A program made the translations under genes and the position numbers. Positions 54,591-64,000 of a stretch of 64,000 bases of DNA are shown here, in pieces (the first letter of the stretch is position 1; each line of letters starts with the position of its first letter). The stretch is from Pegoplata infirma (taxonomy: Eukaryota; Arthropoda; Insecta; Diptera; Anthomyiidae), in the NCBI GenBank assembly GCA_963921195.1, contig OY992537.1:49915943-49979942 (forward strand). Reading direction: 5' to 3'. The notes beneath the pieces are model-generated. The model made no database searches. It had not been told where the DNA came from and worked only from the letters and a program-made list of their open reading frames with translations.

Positions 54591-56161
54591 AAAACACGAT
54601 ATTCGTTTACTGTTTATAAAAAATAGTAACATACTGATTTATTGTGACATACACTCAAAAAAAAAAGTTTGTAAAATGACATAAAATCCCCGTGAATTTA
54701 CGAAGCAGGTTTTGTAAAATATGTACTAGCAAGAATCCCCGTAATGTTACGGGGATAATTTGTAAATTGATTTAACAAAAGAAAATGTAAATTTACAATT
54801 TTTTTTTGTAAAATATTAACTTCGAGGTGAACATTTTTTTTTTGTAAATTTACAAAAAATTTGGTAAATTTACAAAACAAAATTGTAAACTTACAGAAAA
54901 AGGTTATTATTTTACAAAGAAAAAATAGAAAATGAAAAAAATAAATTGTAGATTAACAAATTATTTGGTTAAACTACTGTTTTTACCACAAAAAAAATAT
55001 TAAAATACACATATATTTACAATAAAAATTGTAAATTTGCAAAAAAAAAATTAAATTTACAAAACAAATTGTAAACTTACAAAAAAAAGCTGTAAATTTA
55101 CAAAATAAAGTAGAAAATCAAACTACAAAATTGTAAATTTACAAATTGTTTGGTTAAACTACTGTTTTTTATGGCAAAAAACTTGTATATTTACAATAAA
55201 AAGTGGTAAATTTACAACTTTTATTGTAAATATACCATTTTTTCTTATTTTTTGCCGTAAAAACAGTAGTTTAACTAAATAATTTGTAAATTTACAATAT
55301 TGTTTTCGTATTTTCTACTTAATTTATGTAAAATTACAACTTTTTTCTGTAAGTATACAATTTTGTTTTTTTTTAATTTTCATATTTGATTTGTAAATTT
55401 ACAAAAAAATGTTGTTTATTTACTTATTTGTTTTGTAAATTTAAAGTTTTCTTTCCATTGGTGCGTCTTATTTTTCCTTCTTCGGCAGCTGGAGTAGCAC
55501 TTCAACAACCTGAAATGATTTTTTTTTTCACTTGAACACTTTTAACAAACTTCACTTTTTTATTTTTTTTCGACATTTCGTTTTTCTTAAGTAAAACATA
55601 TGAGAATTGCGAAGGAGGCTACACAAGAAATTTCTCATATTTTCAGGAAAAATTAGTCAAAAAATATAATTTTTTTTTTAATTTTTAATTATTTTCACAA
55701 GTATTTTTCAAAAATCGAAAAAAAAAATGGATATTGTAGATTGGATAATAACGTACCTGTTAAAATAAGAAAAACTTAATTTTTCTTAATTGAAAGCTTT
55801 TTATTGACATTTTAAGTGCCAAATTTAACAAAAAAAATTACCAAAAAAATATTGTAAAATTACCAAAAAAATGGTAAAAAATACAAAAAAAAAACTGCAA
55901 CAATTATATAGTAGAAACGCATAAAAATTGTGGTATTTTACTTAACTTTTAATTTTTTTCTAAAGTTTACAATTAGTTGAAAAATTTTTGTGCCCGGAAC
56001 TTAAAAAATTTCCAAAAAAATTTTTCATGAAATTTTTTATTTATAAAAAATGATTTTTAACTAAATTTTTTACTCCAAAACGCAAAAAAAATCTGAACTT
56101 AGAAAATTTTTGCGTGTCCTATTGTTGAATAATTAAATTTTTTTGTAAAACAACATTAATT

Positions 56162-59100
56162 CTACACTCATAAAAATTTGTTAGTATTCCTTACAAAAAA
56201 GTCTGTTACCATTACTAATAAAGTTTTCAATTTGTGCCCGATAACTTTTTCAGTTACCATTACAAACTTTGGTTTTCAAAAATTTGTAATCTCAAAAAAC
56301 ACTAAAAAAATTAGTATTACTAAATTTTTTTGTAAAAAAATTGTAAATTGTGTATTTTAAATTTTTGGTATTTTTTACTATATGTAAACTGCGTATTGCG
56401 CTTGTTGTCGCCATTACTATTTCAATGCAAGTCAGATTTTGTTTGAATTTTTTACCTGAAATATGTTAGAGAAAATATTGAATACATTTTTTTTTTTGTA
56501 CAAAATATAAATTACATACCACATAAAATAAATACTTTGAAAATTGTGTTGAATAAATTGGTGTTCTAGAATAAAAAATACATTATATTGATATTATTAA
56601 AATGGAACACATAAATATACAGTTGTTACCTGCTTTCATCATTTTCTATTTTGTTTTATTGTCCTAAAAAAAGAGTTAATTTTAAACAAAAAATACTTTA
56701 CCATTTGGTTGAGTTGTAATATTTTGTTGTTTTTACATTTTTTTATTTCTTCCGCTCCGCGACGTTGTCACTTCAAATGCTATTTTCCAACTGAATAATA
56801 GAAAGAAAGGCATGAAGAAAAGTACACAAAATTACCAATACTATTCTGAGTATTAAGAAATCAACCCTTTGTGTACACTGCACACAAGAAAAAAAAATCG
56901 CAGATAGCGTAAAACAAAAAAGGGCCTCAAGTGGAGAAGAAAGAAAAAAGAATTGAAAAAGGTCGGTGTTTTTTTTTTTTGAATTTTGCATATCTTCTCT
57001 TTACTGCATTTTGTTCCCTTTTTTATATATGGGGCATTCCAAGCCAAATCACTCACTTTTAGACCCGACCCCTTACGATTTATTTTATTTTTGGATATGT
57101 TTTAGTACTTATTAAATGCAACTTGGACACCAATTTTCAGCCTTTTATATCAAGATGGTGTTGAGTAATCAATTTTTCAAAATGGCGATTTTCTCAAAAA
57201 AATTAAAAAATTGAAATTTTTAATTAATTTTGACCATTGAAAAATATAGATATTTTAAAAAAAGTTGGACAACGTTTTGTTGGTATCTAAATGAAGTTTT
57301 AGAAAAAAAATATGAAAAAATTATTCGAAGTAATTATCACTTATTTTTTGACGTTTAAAAATTAAAATGGACTTTTTGAAAAAGTCCGAAACCTTCGATT
57401 TTTTTGTAAAAAACTATAAAAATTCTACTCTAAATTACGCAACTTTTAAGCCATAATTCGAGATGTGATCACAATTCTTTCTATTTTTTTTTAAATTTTA
57501 AAAATTGCACCTTTTATTTTTTGGCTCTGATTTATTTTATTGGTGCTCCAAAAAAAATAAATTGGTAGATATTGACCCTTACTTACCCTAGATATATTCA
57601 TTTCGAGGTAAAAATACGTCTCACAAAAATTTAGAACGATCGGAAATGGGTAAGGCGTTTAGCATGGTCCTTGAAGTTTAAAAAACGGATTACAAGGAAA
57701 AATATGAATTTTTTTCTGTTTTCGCAATATTTTTGGTATTTTAAGTTAAGTTTTATTTCAAGCAATCACAGAATTGTGATGTAGAGTAAAATGCCTTTCT
57801 AATAAGGTACTAAAAACTTAAATCGGTTGAAAATCAGCCAAGTTATTACAACTTCCCCAGGCATCTAGCGTGTGTCATACCGCTTGATTAAAGAATACGA
57901 GTCCCTTTTTTTAAATTTATTGAAATTTTCTACTGTAATAACATTTTTTCATTATTCATGTTTTAGTGTAATATTTTTTTGGTTTTTCCAAATTTTAAAA
58001 CAAAAAAAAAAAATTTTTTTTAAATAGAGATTTCAAATGGGTGTTTAAAATGCAGGCATTTTTAGCATTAATTTAAAACATGTTAGCAAAACACAATATG
58101 AAAAATACTTGCAATCTTATTACATTTGAACTTGAAGAATAAAAAAATGTTATTACAGAAGAAAATTTCAATGAATTTAAAAAATCGGATTGTATTGCTT
58201 AATCAAGTTGTCTGCCACACGTTAGATGCCTGGGGAAGTTGTAATAACTTGGCTGATTTTCAACCGATTTAAGTTTTTAGTACCTTATTAGAAAGGCATT
58301 TTACTCTACATCACAATTCTGTGATTGCTTGAAATAAAACTTAACTTAAAATACCAAAAATATTGCGAAAACAGAAAAAAATTCATATTTTTTCTTGTAA
58401 TCCGTTTTTTAAACTTCAAGGACCATGCTAAACGCCTTACCCATTTCCGATCGTTCTAAATTTTTGTGAGACGTATTCTTACCTCGAAATGAATATATCT
58501 AGGGTAAGTTAGGGTGAATATCTACCAATTTATTTTTTTGGAGCCCCATATAAAATAAATCAGAGCCAAAAAATAAAAGGTGCAATTTTAAAATTTAAAA
58601 AAAAAATAGAAAGAATTGTGATCACATCTCGAGTTATGGCTTAAAAGTTGCGTAATTTAGAGTAGAATTTTTATAGTTTTTTACAAAAAAATCGAAGGTT
58701 TCGGACTTTTTCAAAAAGTCGATTTTAATTTTTAAACGTCAAAAAATAAGTGATAATTACTTCGAATAATTTTTTCATATTTTTTTTCTAAAACTACATT
58801 TAAATACCAACAAAACGTTGTCCAACTTTTTTAAAATATCTATATTTTTTAATGGTCAAAATTAATTAAAAATTTCAATTACTTAATTTTTTTGAGAAAA
58901 TCACCATTTTGAAAAATTGATTAATCAACACCATCTTGAAATAAAAGGCTGAAAATTGGTGTCCAAGTTGCATTTAATAAGTACTAAAACATATCCAAAA
59001 ATAAAATAAATCGAAAGGGGTCGGGTCTAAAAGTGAGTGATTTGGCTTGGAATGCCCCATATGTTTTTATTTGAAAGAAAACAAAGAAGTTACAATGAAG

Positions 59101-59492
59101 CAGACAAATAAGTGTAATTCAATATTGAAAATAATAAACATATTCATACTCATCAAAGCGCAGTTTTACCATTAAATAAAAAAAATAACTAACTATATAT
59201 TTTTTTTAAATGCTCTTTTTAATTTCCAAATATTTTAATAACATTTTCTTTTTGTATTTCATTAGTGCATTACTTTTCTAGAAAAGAAAACCGAAAAGTT
59301 AATACGAATTTTTTAAAAAATCAACTGAAAAAATTATTAAAAAATCAGTAAAAAATTAATAGTTTGTAACGCGAGTTTACTAAAACGAATTACAAAAAAA
59401 TATTTTTTTAGTACAATTTAGTAAAAAAGTTGTAAAGTTGGGATACAAACAATTTTACAAACTTTTTTACTGACGTATTTTTTTGAGTGTAG
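56162..59492. mobile_element. Inverted-repeat element, level 3 of nest
   Basis: CTACACTCATAAAAATTTGT, TAGT (56162) faces TTTTACTGACGTATTTTTTT, GAGTGTAG (to 59492). TAGTATTACTAAATTTT / AAAATTTAGTA-type repeats lie on both sides. It holds the foldback 57031-59058. Short minus-strand frames 56773-56991 and 56853-57056 overlap each other and have no domain. Confidence 0.65.
57031..59058. mobile_element. 2-kb near-perfect foldback, level 4 of nest
   Basis: GGGGCATTCCAAGCCAAATC faces GATTTGGCTTGGAATGCCCC, with ATAT on both sides (57027-57030, 59059-59062). Pairing continues through the whole element: TAGACCCGACCCCTT with AAGGGGTCGGGTCTA, and GTAAGGCGTTTAGCATGG with its complement. The central 1 kb (about 57541-58549, starting TGGTGCTCCAAAAAAAA) is related to the arms of the foldback 8571-10650, so this palindrome combines two families or was re-filled from one. 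A transcript would form a very long hairpin. Confidence 0.85.
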
Positions 59493-60204
59493 TAATAAAA
59501 TAAGTGTAAAATTACATTGGAATTTTGTACTTTTTCAAACTGAAAACCTTGTAAACGATCTTAAAAAAAAAATCTTGTAATAAAACATTTTTTTGGTAGA
59601 AAGACTAAATAACATCAAGTAAAACGTTGTTGTACAATTACAGTTTTCTTGTGTAAAAAAACTAAACACCTTGTAATATTTTTTTAATTTGTAAAATAAT
59701 TTACTTTTTTGTAAATTGACCTAAAAAATTTGTAAAATAAATTTACCAACATATAATAGTAAAATAACAAAGCAAACTGTAGTTTTTGTTTTATTAAATA
59801 TACAACAATTTTTGTAAAAAGACACAAATATTAGTAAAATAGAATTACAAGACCTTTTACTTGTAATTTTACAAACTTTTTTTTTTGAGTGTACATATTT
59901 CAGTTTTGACATTTTAAGATTTTGACAAAAAATATAACCAAAATAAAATTGGGCAATTTTTCATATATAATTTTTGGGTAATTTTTCGTAATGAAAAATT
60001 ACCCAATTTTTAATTTCGAAATTTTGCCTAAAAACTACGAAAATTTGTCCAAAATGTTGGGTAACTTTTCATATGAAATATGACCCAAATTTGTATGAAA
60101 AATTTTTGGGAGAATTTTCGTTTTCTTTTTTGGGCCATTTTTCTTTGGGCGATTTTGCCTACAGCCAACAGTTAATGACATAATTTTTTAAGTGTACACA
60201 TTAG

Positions 60205-61099
60205 TACACTCAAAAAAAAAACTGTAATGTTAGCAAAAAAAGCTTGTAAACCTACAAGAAAATTTGCTGATTTTGAACCCACAATTTTTTTGCTAAAGTT
60301 AGCAAAAATGTTTTGCCAATAATTAGTTAACAAAAATTTTTTTTCTTGAACTTAGTTCATACACATCTGAGGACCCCATTGGGTTCGGACCCGATAGGTC
60401 CAGACCCCGATGGGCCTAGACCTAGTTGGGTTCCTTAAAAATCGTCATAGGTTTTGATCCAAAATTTGTGTCCGTTTCGCTCTACCTTGCTTAGTTTTTG
60501 AGATACGTGATTATACTTAGGGGACCACTGGGGTCTTGAGAATTAAAAAACTCGATAACTTCAAAAATATTACTCGGAGAGCTTTTGACTATTTTGCGGT
60601 CTTGTTCTACGTGTTGAGAGCTACAAAAATGCTTTTGGACTTTTTGTTGTGTCGGCAATATTTACCGAGATATGAGCATTTTAAAATTTTCGGGAATGCT
60701 AACTTTTTTGGATCCAAAGTTAGGGCCCATTAGGGTCCACACATGTGAAGAGGGCCGGCGATACTATGGAGAGCTCGAGAACCAAAAATGGCCTCCATTT
60801 TGCTCTATCTGGCTTAGTTTCCGAGATAGCACCATTTTAAGTTTTCTGAAAATAAAAAAAAATTTACCATTTATTTTGCTAATATTAGCAAAAAAGCTTG
60901 TAAAAATTTGGTCAACTCAATTTTAAATCTAGCAAAAAAAATTAGTTCAAATTTTGTTTAAAATTGCTAATGCGCTAAATGAAGTTTACAAGATATTTTT
61001 GCTAACATGCTAATCTCAACTAAAAATTTGCTAAAAGTTAGCTAACTAGCATTAGCAAAAAAAAATTAGTAAATCTACTAATGTATTATTTTGAGTGTA
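60205..61099. mobile_element. Inverted-repeat element, TACACTCAAAAAAA type, 895 bp
   Basis: TACACTCAAAAAAAAAACTG faces ATTATTTTGAGTGTA. Subterminal TTAGCAAAAAA and TTTTTTGCTAA motifs at both ends (60230-60340, 60870-61075). The middle (60370-60790) is the GGACCCATTAGGG-type repeat shared with 16395-16600: AGACCCCGATGGGCCTAGAC, GTTAGGGCCCATTAGGGTCC, ACACATGTGAAGAGGGCCGG. Frames 60536-60733 and 60672-60926 lie in this middle and are in a less AT-rich context, but I see no domain. Confidence 0.7.
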
Positions 61100-61438
61100 G
61101 TAGCCCTGAAAAATGGCTGTTGCCTAGTGTAATTCATATTCATATTCATATAATCCATATAATTTTATTTTTTTTAATTATTTATATTTGAATATTATAT
61201 CACAAACATATGTTTTTCCTTTCCTGCTAACAAATACTTGTCAGAGAAGACATCATGTCTATGAGTCTTTTTCGTTTGTATTTATTTTTTCTTATTGTTG
61301 TGATCTTTTTTAATTATTTATTTGTTATGAAATTTATTTGTAGCTAAAAAGTAAAATAAATCAAATGAAAAACACTTGTAGAAGTTTATAAAATTGTTGG
61401 AAAATAATAATTTATTTTAAAATTAATATTCTTTTATA
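61100..61438. other. AT-rich stretch without supported gene
   Basis: No open frame, RNA gene or element end recognised between the two flanking transposons. ATTCATATTCATATAATCC is a short simple repeat near 61133. Confidence 0.45.
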
Positions 61439-61877
61439 TACAGTGACGAGCAAAAGTGTAACAGGGTTCACATTGCTTAAATAATCTGCTCTATATTTTA
61501 AACTACACAAGATAAAGTATTGAAGTTTTTTGATAATTTTATTAGTTAATTGATCAGAATTTATAAACATTATCGAAATATGCTGTAAAATTTTTTATAA
61601 AAAAAATATAGTAAAAATTCCATAAAAAGGCAAGTGTTACATTATTGCACTCATGATTTTTCTACATAAATCCTTAGGACAACTTTTATATTTCGCGCAT
61701 ATAGACCCGGATTTTGCAATTTTTTTATAAAACTTAATAAATAACATAAAAATAATTCATTTGTTGAAAAGAAATTTTGGCTAAACATTTTTTTTTAACT
61801 CAAAAGTCCGTCCTTTTAACGATTTTAGGAGAGCCACACGTATTACTCAAGCTTAGAATATACAGACATTATTTTTT

Positions 61878-61913
61878 TGGAATGGCGTTTATATCCGGCG
61901 ATAGTAGAGCCCA
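61878..61913 (-). pseudogene. Tc1-type transposase relic in the left arm
   Basis: Read on the minus strand from 61913 this gives WALLSPDINAIP, similar to the WPARSPDLNPIE block that precedes the last catalytic acidic residue in Tc1-family transposases. Only the block is readable; flanking frames are broken. Confidence 0.55.
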
Positions 61914-62578
61914 TTTATAATCAAATTCATAAGTGGTTTGTTTATTTTGCAATTAATACAATTTTTTTATTGGGTACTCAATTTGGGTTTTTGGCGGAAT
62001 TTCAAATATTTTTTCAGATATTCAACATTTTTCGGATGAATACGAGCCAATTCTGGCAGATGAAGTTTTTTCTATATTCGGTCTTAAATATATCGTCAAT
62101 TAAAATCATCAGTAGATTGACAATATTGTTATAAAGAATGTAGTTATTATTAAATCCCTATTTAAAATTACTGTTTGGGGTACCTAAATTGAATTAGTGA
62201 ATTTCGTCCAATGATAAGAGCAGCAAAAGACTTTTATTTATTAAACATTATTTATTTTTGTTCTTTCTGAAAAAATTAACTCCAAAGATTGCGTTCTGAT
62301 TCGATAATTTGACACTATGGCACTACCCCGAGGATAATGTCCAAAACCACGAAATGTGATAGTGGTTTTATATGGCATAAACCCATTCTTAACAAAATTT
62401 ATGATCAACTGGTGATATAACTTGTTGATTTATTTACGGCTGAATTAAGAAAACACTTCTTGAGGCAAAATTGGCCTTTATTCAGCCGAAAAATGTCGAA
62501 TTTCGGCAAAAATATTTGAAATTTTTCCAGAAACCCAACCCCAGTACACAATAACTTTTTTTTTACTAATTGCAAAAG

Positions 62579-62653
62579 CAACAATCCATTTACGAATTTT
62601 TTTATAAATGGTCTCTATTATCGCCTGATATAAACACCATTCAAAAAAAATAA
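62579..62653 (+). pseudogene. Tc1-type transposase relic in the right arm
   Basis: The plus strand gives QSIYEFFYKWSLLSPDINTI followed by QKK and a stop at 62651-62653. SPDINTIQ corresponds to SPDLNPIE of Tc1-family transposases, with the final acidic residue replaced by Q. It is the mirror partner of the relic at 61878-61913. Confidence 0.55.
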
Positions 62654-63082
62654 TTTCTGCAAATTCTTAGCTTGATAAATATGCGTGGTTCCCCAAAAAA
62701 CGTAAAAAGGACGGACTTTTGAGTTAAAAATAATGTTTACCCAAAATTTCTTTTCAACAAATGAATTATTTTTATGTTATTTATTAAGTTTTATAAAAAA
62801 ATTGCAAAATCCGGGTCTATATGCGCGAAATATAAAAGTTGTCCTAAAGATTTATGTAGAAAAATCATGAGTGCAATAATGTTACACTTGCCTTTTTATG
62901 GAATTTTTACTATATTTTTTTTATAAAAAATTTTACAGCATATTTCGATAATGTTTATAAATTCTGATCAATTAACTAATAAAATTATCAAAAAACTTCA
63001 ATACTTTATCTTGTGTAGTTTAAAATATAGAGCAGATTATCTAAGCAATGTGAACCCTGTTACACTTTTGCTCGTCACTGTA

Positions 63083-64000
63083 TATACGTGTGGATACACT
63101 GAAAGAATTATTGTTCAATATTAATTGTAACTCGAGAATGTATCCCGGGATTTTGTGTTTTTTTTTTATTCCCCGGAAATTTCTGAGGCAATTAAAAAAA
63201 ATTAAACATATGGTATCCCAAAAACAATGTAAAAAAGATTATTGCAAAAATTACTTTTGAAAAAAAAATCGCGATTTTTTTCTTTTTTTGTAAAAAAAAA
63301 TATGTTTGTTCTTGTTAAAATATCATTCGGGTATAATTTCGTTCACATATGTCAACCAGCAACCGAATTTAAGTATTTTATATTTTGAGGTTATGCTGAA
63401 TGCACCAAAATTTTCGTGGTGCCCTTACATTTTCGCTCATAACTTTTGAACCGATATCGCTCAAATGCAATACCAAACTTCTCGGGGCAACAACAAGTAA
63501 ATATGTTAAATTTCAATTATATTTGTGAAATGTTTTGGCCGTAATCGCCATTTTAACAGAAAAACAGGCGGACAGACAGATGGACTTTATATTAGTGATC
63601 AGTCTGTCATGCCCATCAACGACATGATAACCCGTTTTTTCGTATTTTTTTTTAAACAAATGAGACATTTTTATGTCAGAAGAAGTTACTGCGCTTAGAT
63701 CCAGGGGATTGGAAAATGACATTTTTTCGGCCCGCCCCCTTTTGTGGACGTCTTTCCAGAATTTATTAAAAAAATTATAAAATTGTATTTTTTAAATTCT
63801 GATTAATTTTTATTAAAAAATAGAACAATTTTTATCGACCTTTAAAATATTATATTTTGAGTAGGCTTATTCTACACTGAAAGAATTTTGTTCATTACGG
63901 CTATGAAAACGCCCGAGTAAAAATTTTCTGATATAATCATAATATTCTTCCGTATAAATTTATATAAAATCATATCTATCACTTTGATACACTTTATATG
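63083..64000 (+). repeat. Fly dispersed repeat fragment and linked GCCCGCCCCC block
   Basis: 63285-63600 repeats TTCACATATGTCAACCAGCA, GGTTATGCTGAATGCACCAA, CATAACTTTTGAACCGATAT, GGCGGACAGACAGATGGAC in the usual order. 63600-63770 carries CTGCGCTTAGATCCAGGGGA and CGGCCCGCCCCCTTTTGTGG, as at 12897-13205. The phrase ACACTGAAAGAATT, TTGTTCA occurs at about 63097 and again at 63875, perhaps the ends of two members of an element cut by the window edge. The minus-strand frame 63513-63722 is repeat. Confidence 0.6.

Larger units (their letters stand above)
54649..59893. mobile_element. Inverted-repeat element, TACACTCAAAAAAA type, level 2 of nest
   Basis: TACACTCAAAAAAAAAAGTT, TGTAAAATGAC (54649) faces CTTGTAATTTTACAAACTTT and TTTTTTTGAGTGTA (to 59893). 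The outer 1.5 kb on the left and 0.4 kb on the right are dense in GTAAATTTAC / TTTACAAAA palindromic motifs (54770-55440, 59500-59880). It contains the element 56162-59492. Frames 54698-54880 and 59721-59912 read these palindromes. Confidence 0.7.
52506..60197. mobile_element. Outer element of a second nest, GCCCAAAA foldback
   Basis: TACACTAGGAAAATTATGTC, ATTAACTG on the left (52506) faces CAGTTAATGACATAATTTTT, TAAGTGTA on the right (to 60197). Inward, AAAATCGCCCAAA and GAAAAATTACCCAAAAAG (53625-53760) face TTGGGTAATTTTTC and TTTGGGCGATTTTGC (59940-60165). Thus about 7.7 kb lies between two arms of one foldback, filled with later insertions. Edges are clear, but the filling history is partly inferred. 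Confidence 0.65.
61441..63080. mobile_element. Tc1-like element built as an inverted duplication, 1.64 kb
   Basis: Terminal CAGTGACGAGCAAAAGTG with exact complement at the right and TA on both sides (61439-61440, 63081-63082). The outer arms are almost identical inverted copies for about 370 bp, and weaker inverted similarity continues to about 62010 / 62510. Both arms still encode a Tc1-type motif in opposite directions (see the two relics). Between them lies unpaired sequence (62011-62510) with no intact frame. The plus-strand frame 61877-62134 lies across the left relic in the wrong direction. Confidence 0.85.

Overview
The window is gene-poor, strongly AT-rich repeat DNA from an animal genome, most likely a higher fly. 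No host protein-coding gene can be supported. The fly assignment is an inference. It rests on the base composition, a non-LTR retrotransposon tail with RNase H, the abundance of Tc1/mariner-, pogo- and hAT-type ends, and a dispersed repeat whose end module (rows of CAGACAGACGGACATCGCTAG, then ATATATACTTTATGGGGTC, then GGAGGGTATAAAAA) looks like repeats common in fly genomes. Almost all open frames are AT-rich chance frames or run through satellites and inverted repeats. The only recognisable proteins are relics: RNase H plus zinc-knuckle remains of a non-LTR element (14523-15940), and two mirror-image scraps of a Tc1-type transposase (61.9 and 62.6 kb).

Layout. 0-5.6 kb: a hAT-like right end, a foldback element, about 3 kb of a 35-bp satellite, a mariner-type MITE and a Tc1-like foldback. 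6.5-16 kb: three long foldbacks (6942-8263, 8571-10650, 13654-16123), the last cut by the retrotransposon with a clean 8-bp target duplication. 16.7-26.5 kb: a duplicated segment whose two copies differ by transposon presence or absence, a 5-kb composite, and two copies of the fly dispersed repeat, one split by a hAT-like foldback. 27-34 kb: the first hammerhead-ribozyme repeat, a pogo-like MITE and a tandem array of about 165-bp units. 36.5-42.4 kb: nested hAT-like elements, most with 8-bp target duplications. 42.6-52 kb: more hAT-like elements and the second and third hammerhead-ribozyme loci. 52.5-61 kb: another deep nest, with tRNA-derived SINE copies. 61.4-63.1 kb: a Tc1-like element that is an inverted duplication. 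The rest is dispersed repeat.

The most notable content is a set of four type I hammerhead ribozyme motifs at three loci (28020-28091, 48182-48246 with an identical-core copy at 48678-48742, and 51073-51145). All share the core CTGAAGA / GAA / cleavage-site A. All have stems that differ in sequence between loci but stay paired, and all sit in short non-coding units with direct repeats (periods of about 442, 496 and 610 bp). This is the architecture of retrozymes or of the pseudo-LTRs of Penelope-like elements. No reverse transcriptase is visible at any of the three loci, so mobilisation in trans is inferred.

Many elements have exact or near-exact 8-bp target duplications, which allowed edges and nesting order to be read directly from the sequence. 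Superfamily names (hAT, Tc1/mariner, pogo) are inferred from end sequence and duplication length, since intact transposases are absent.
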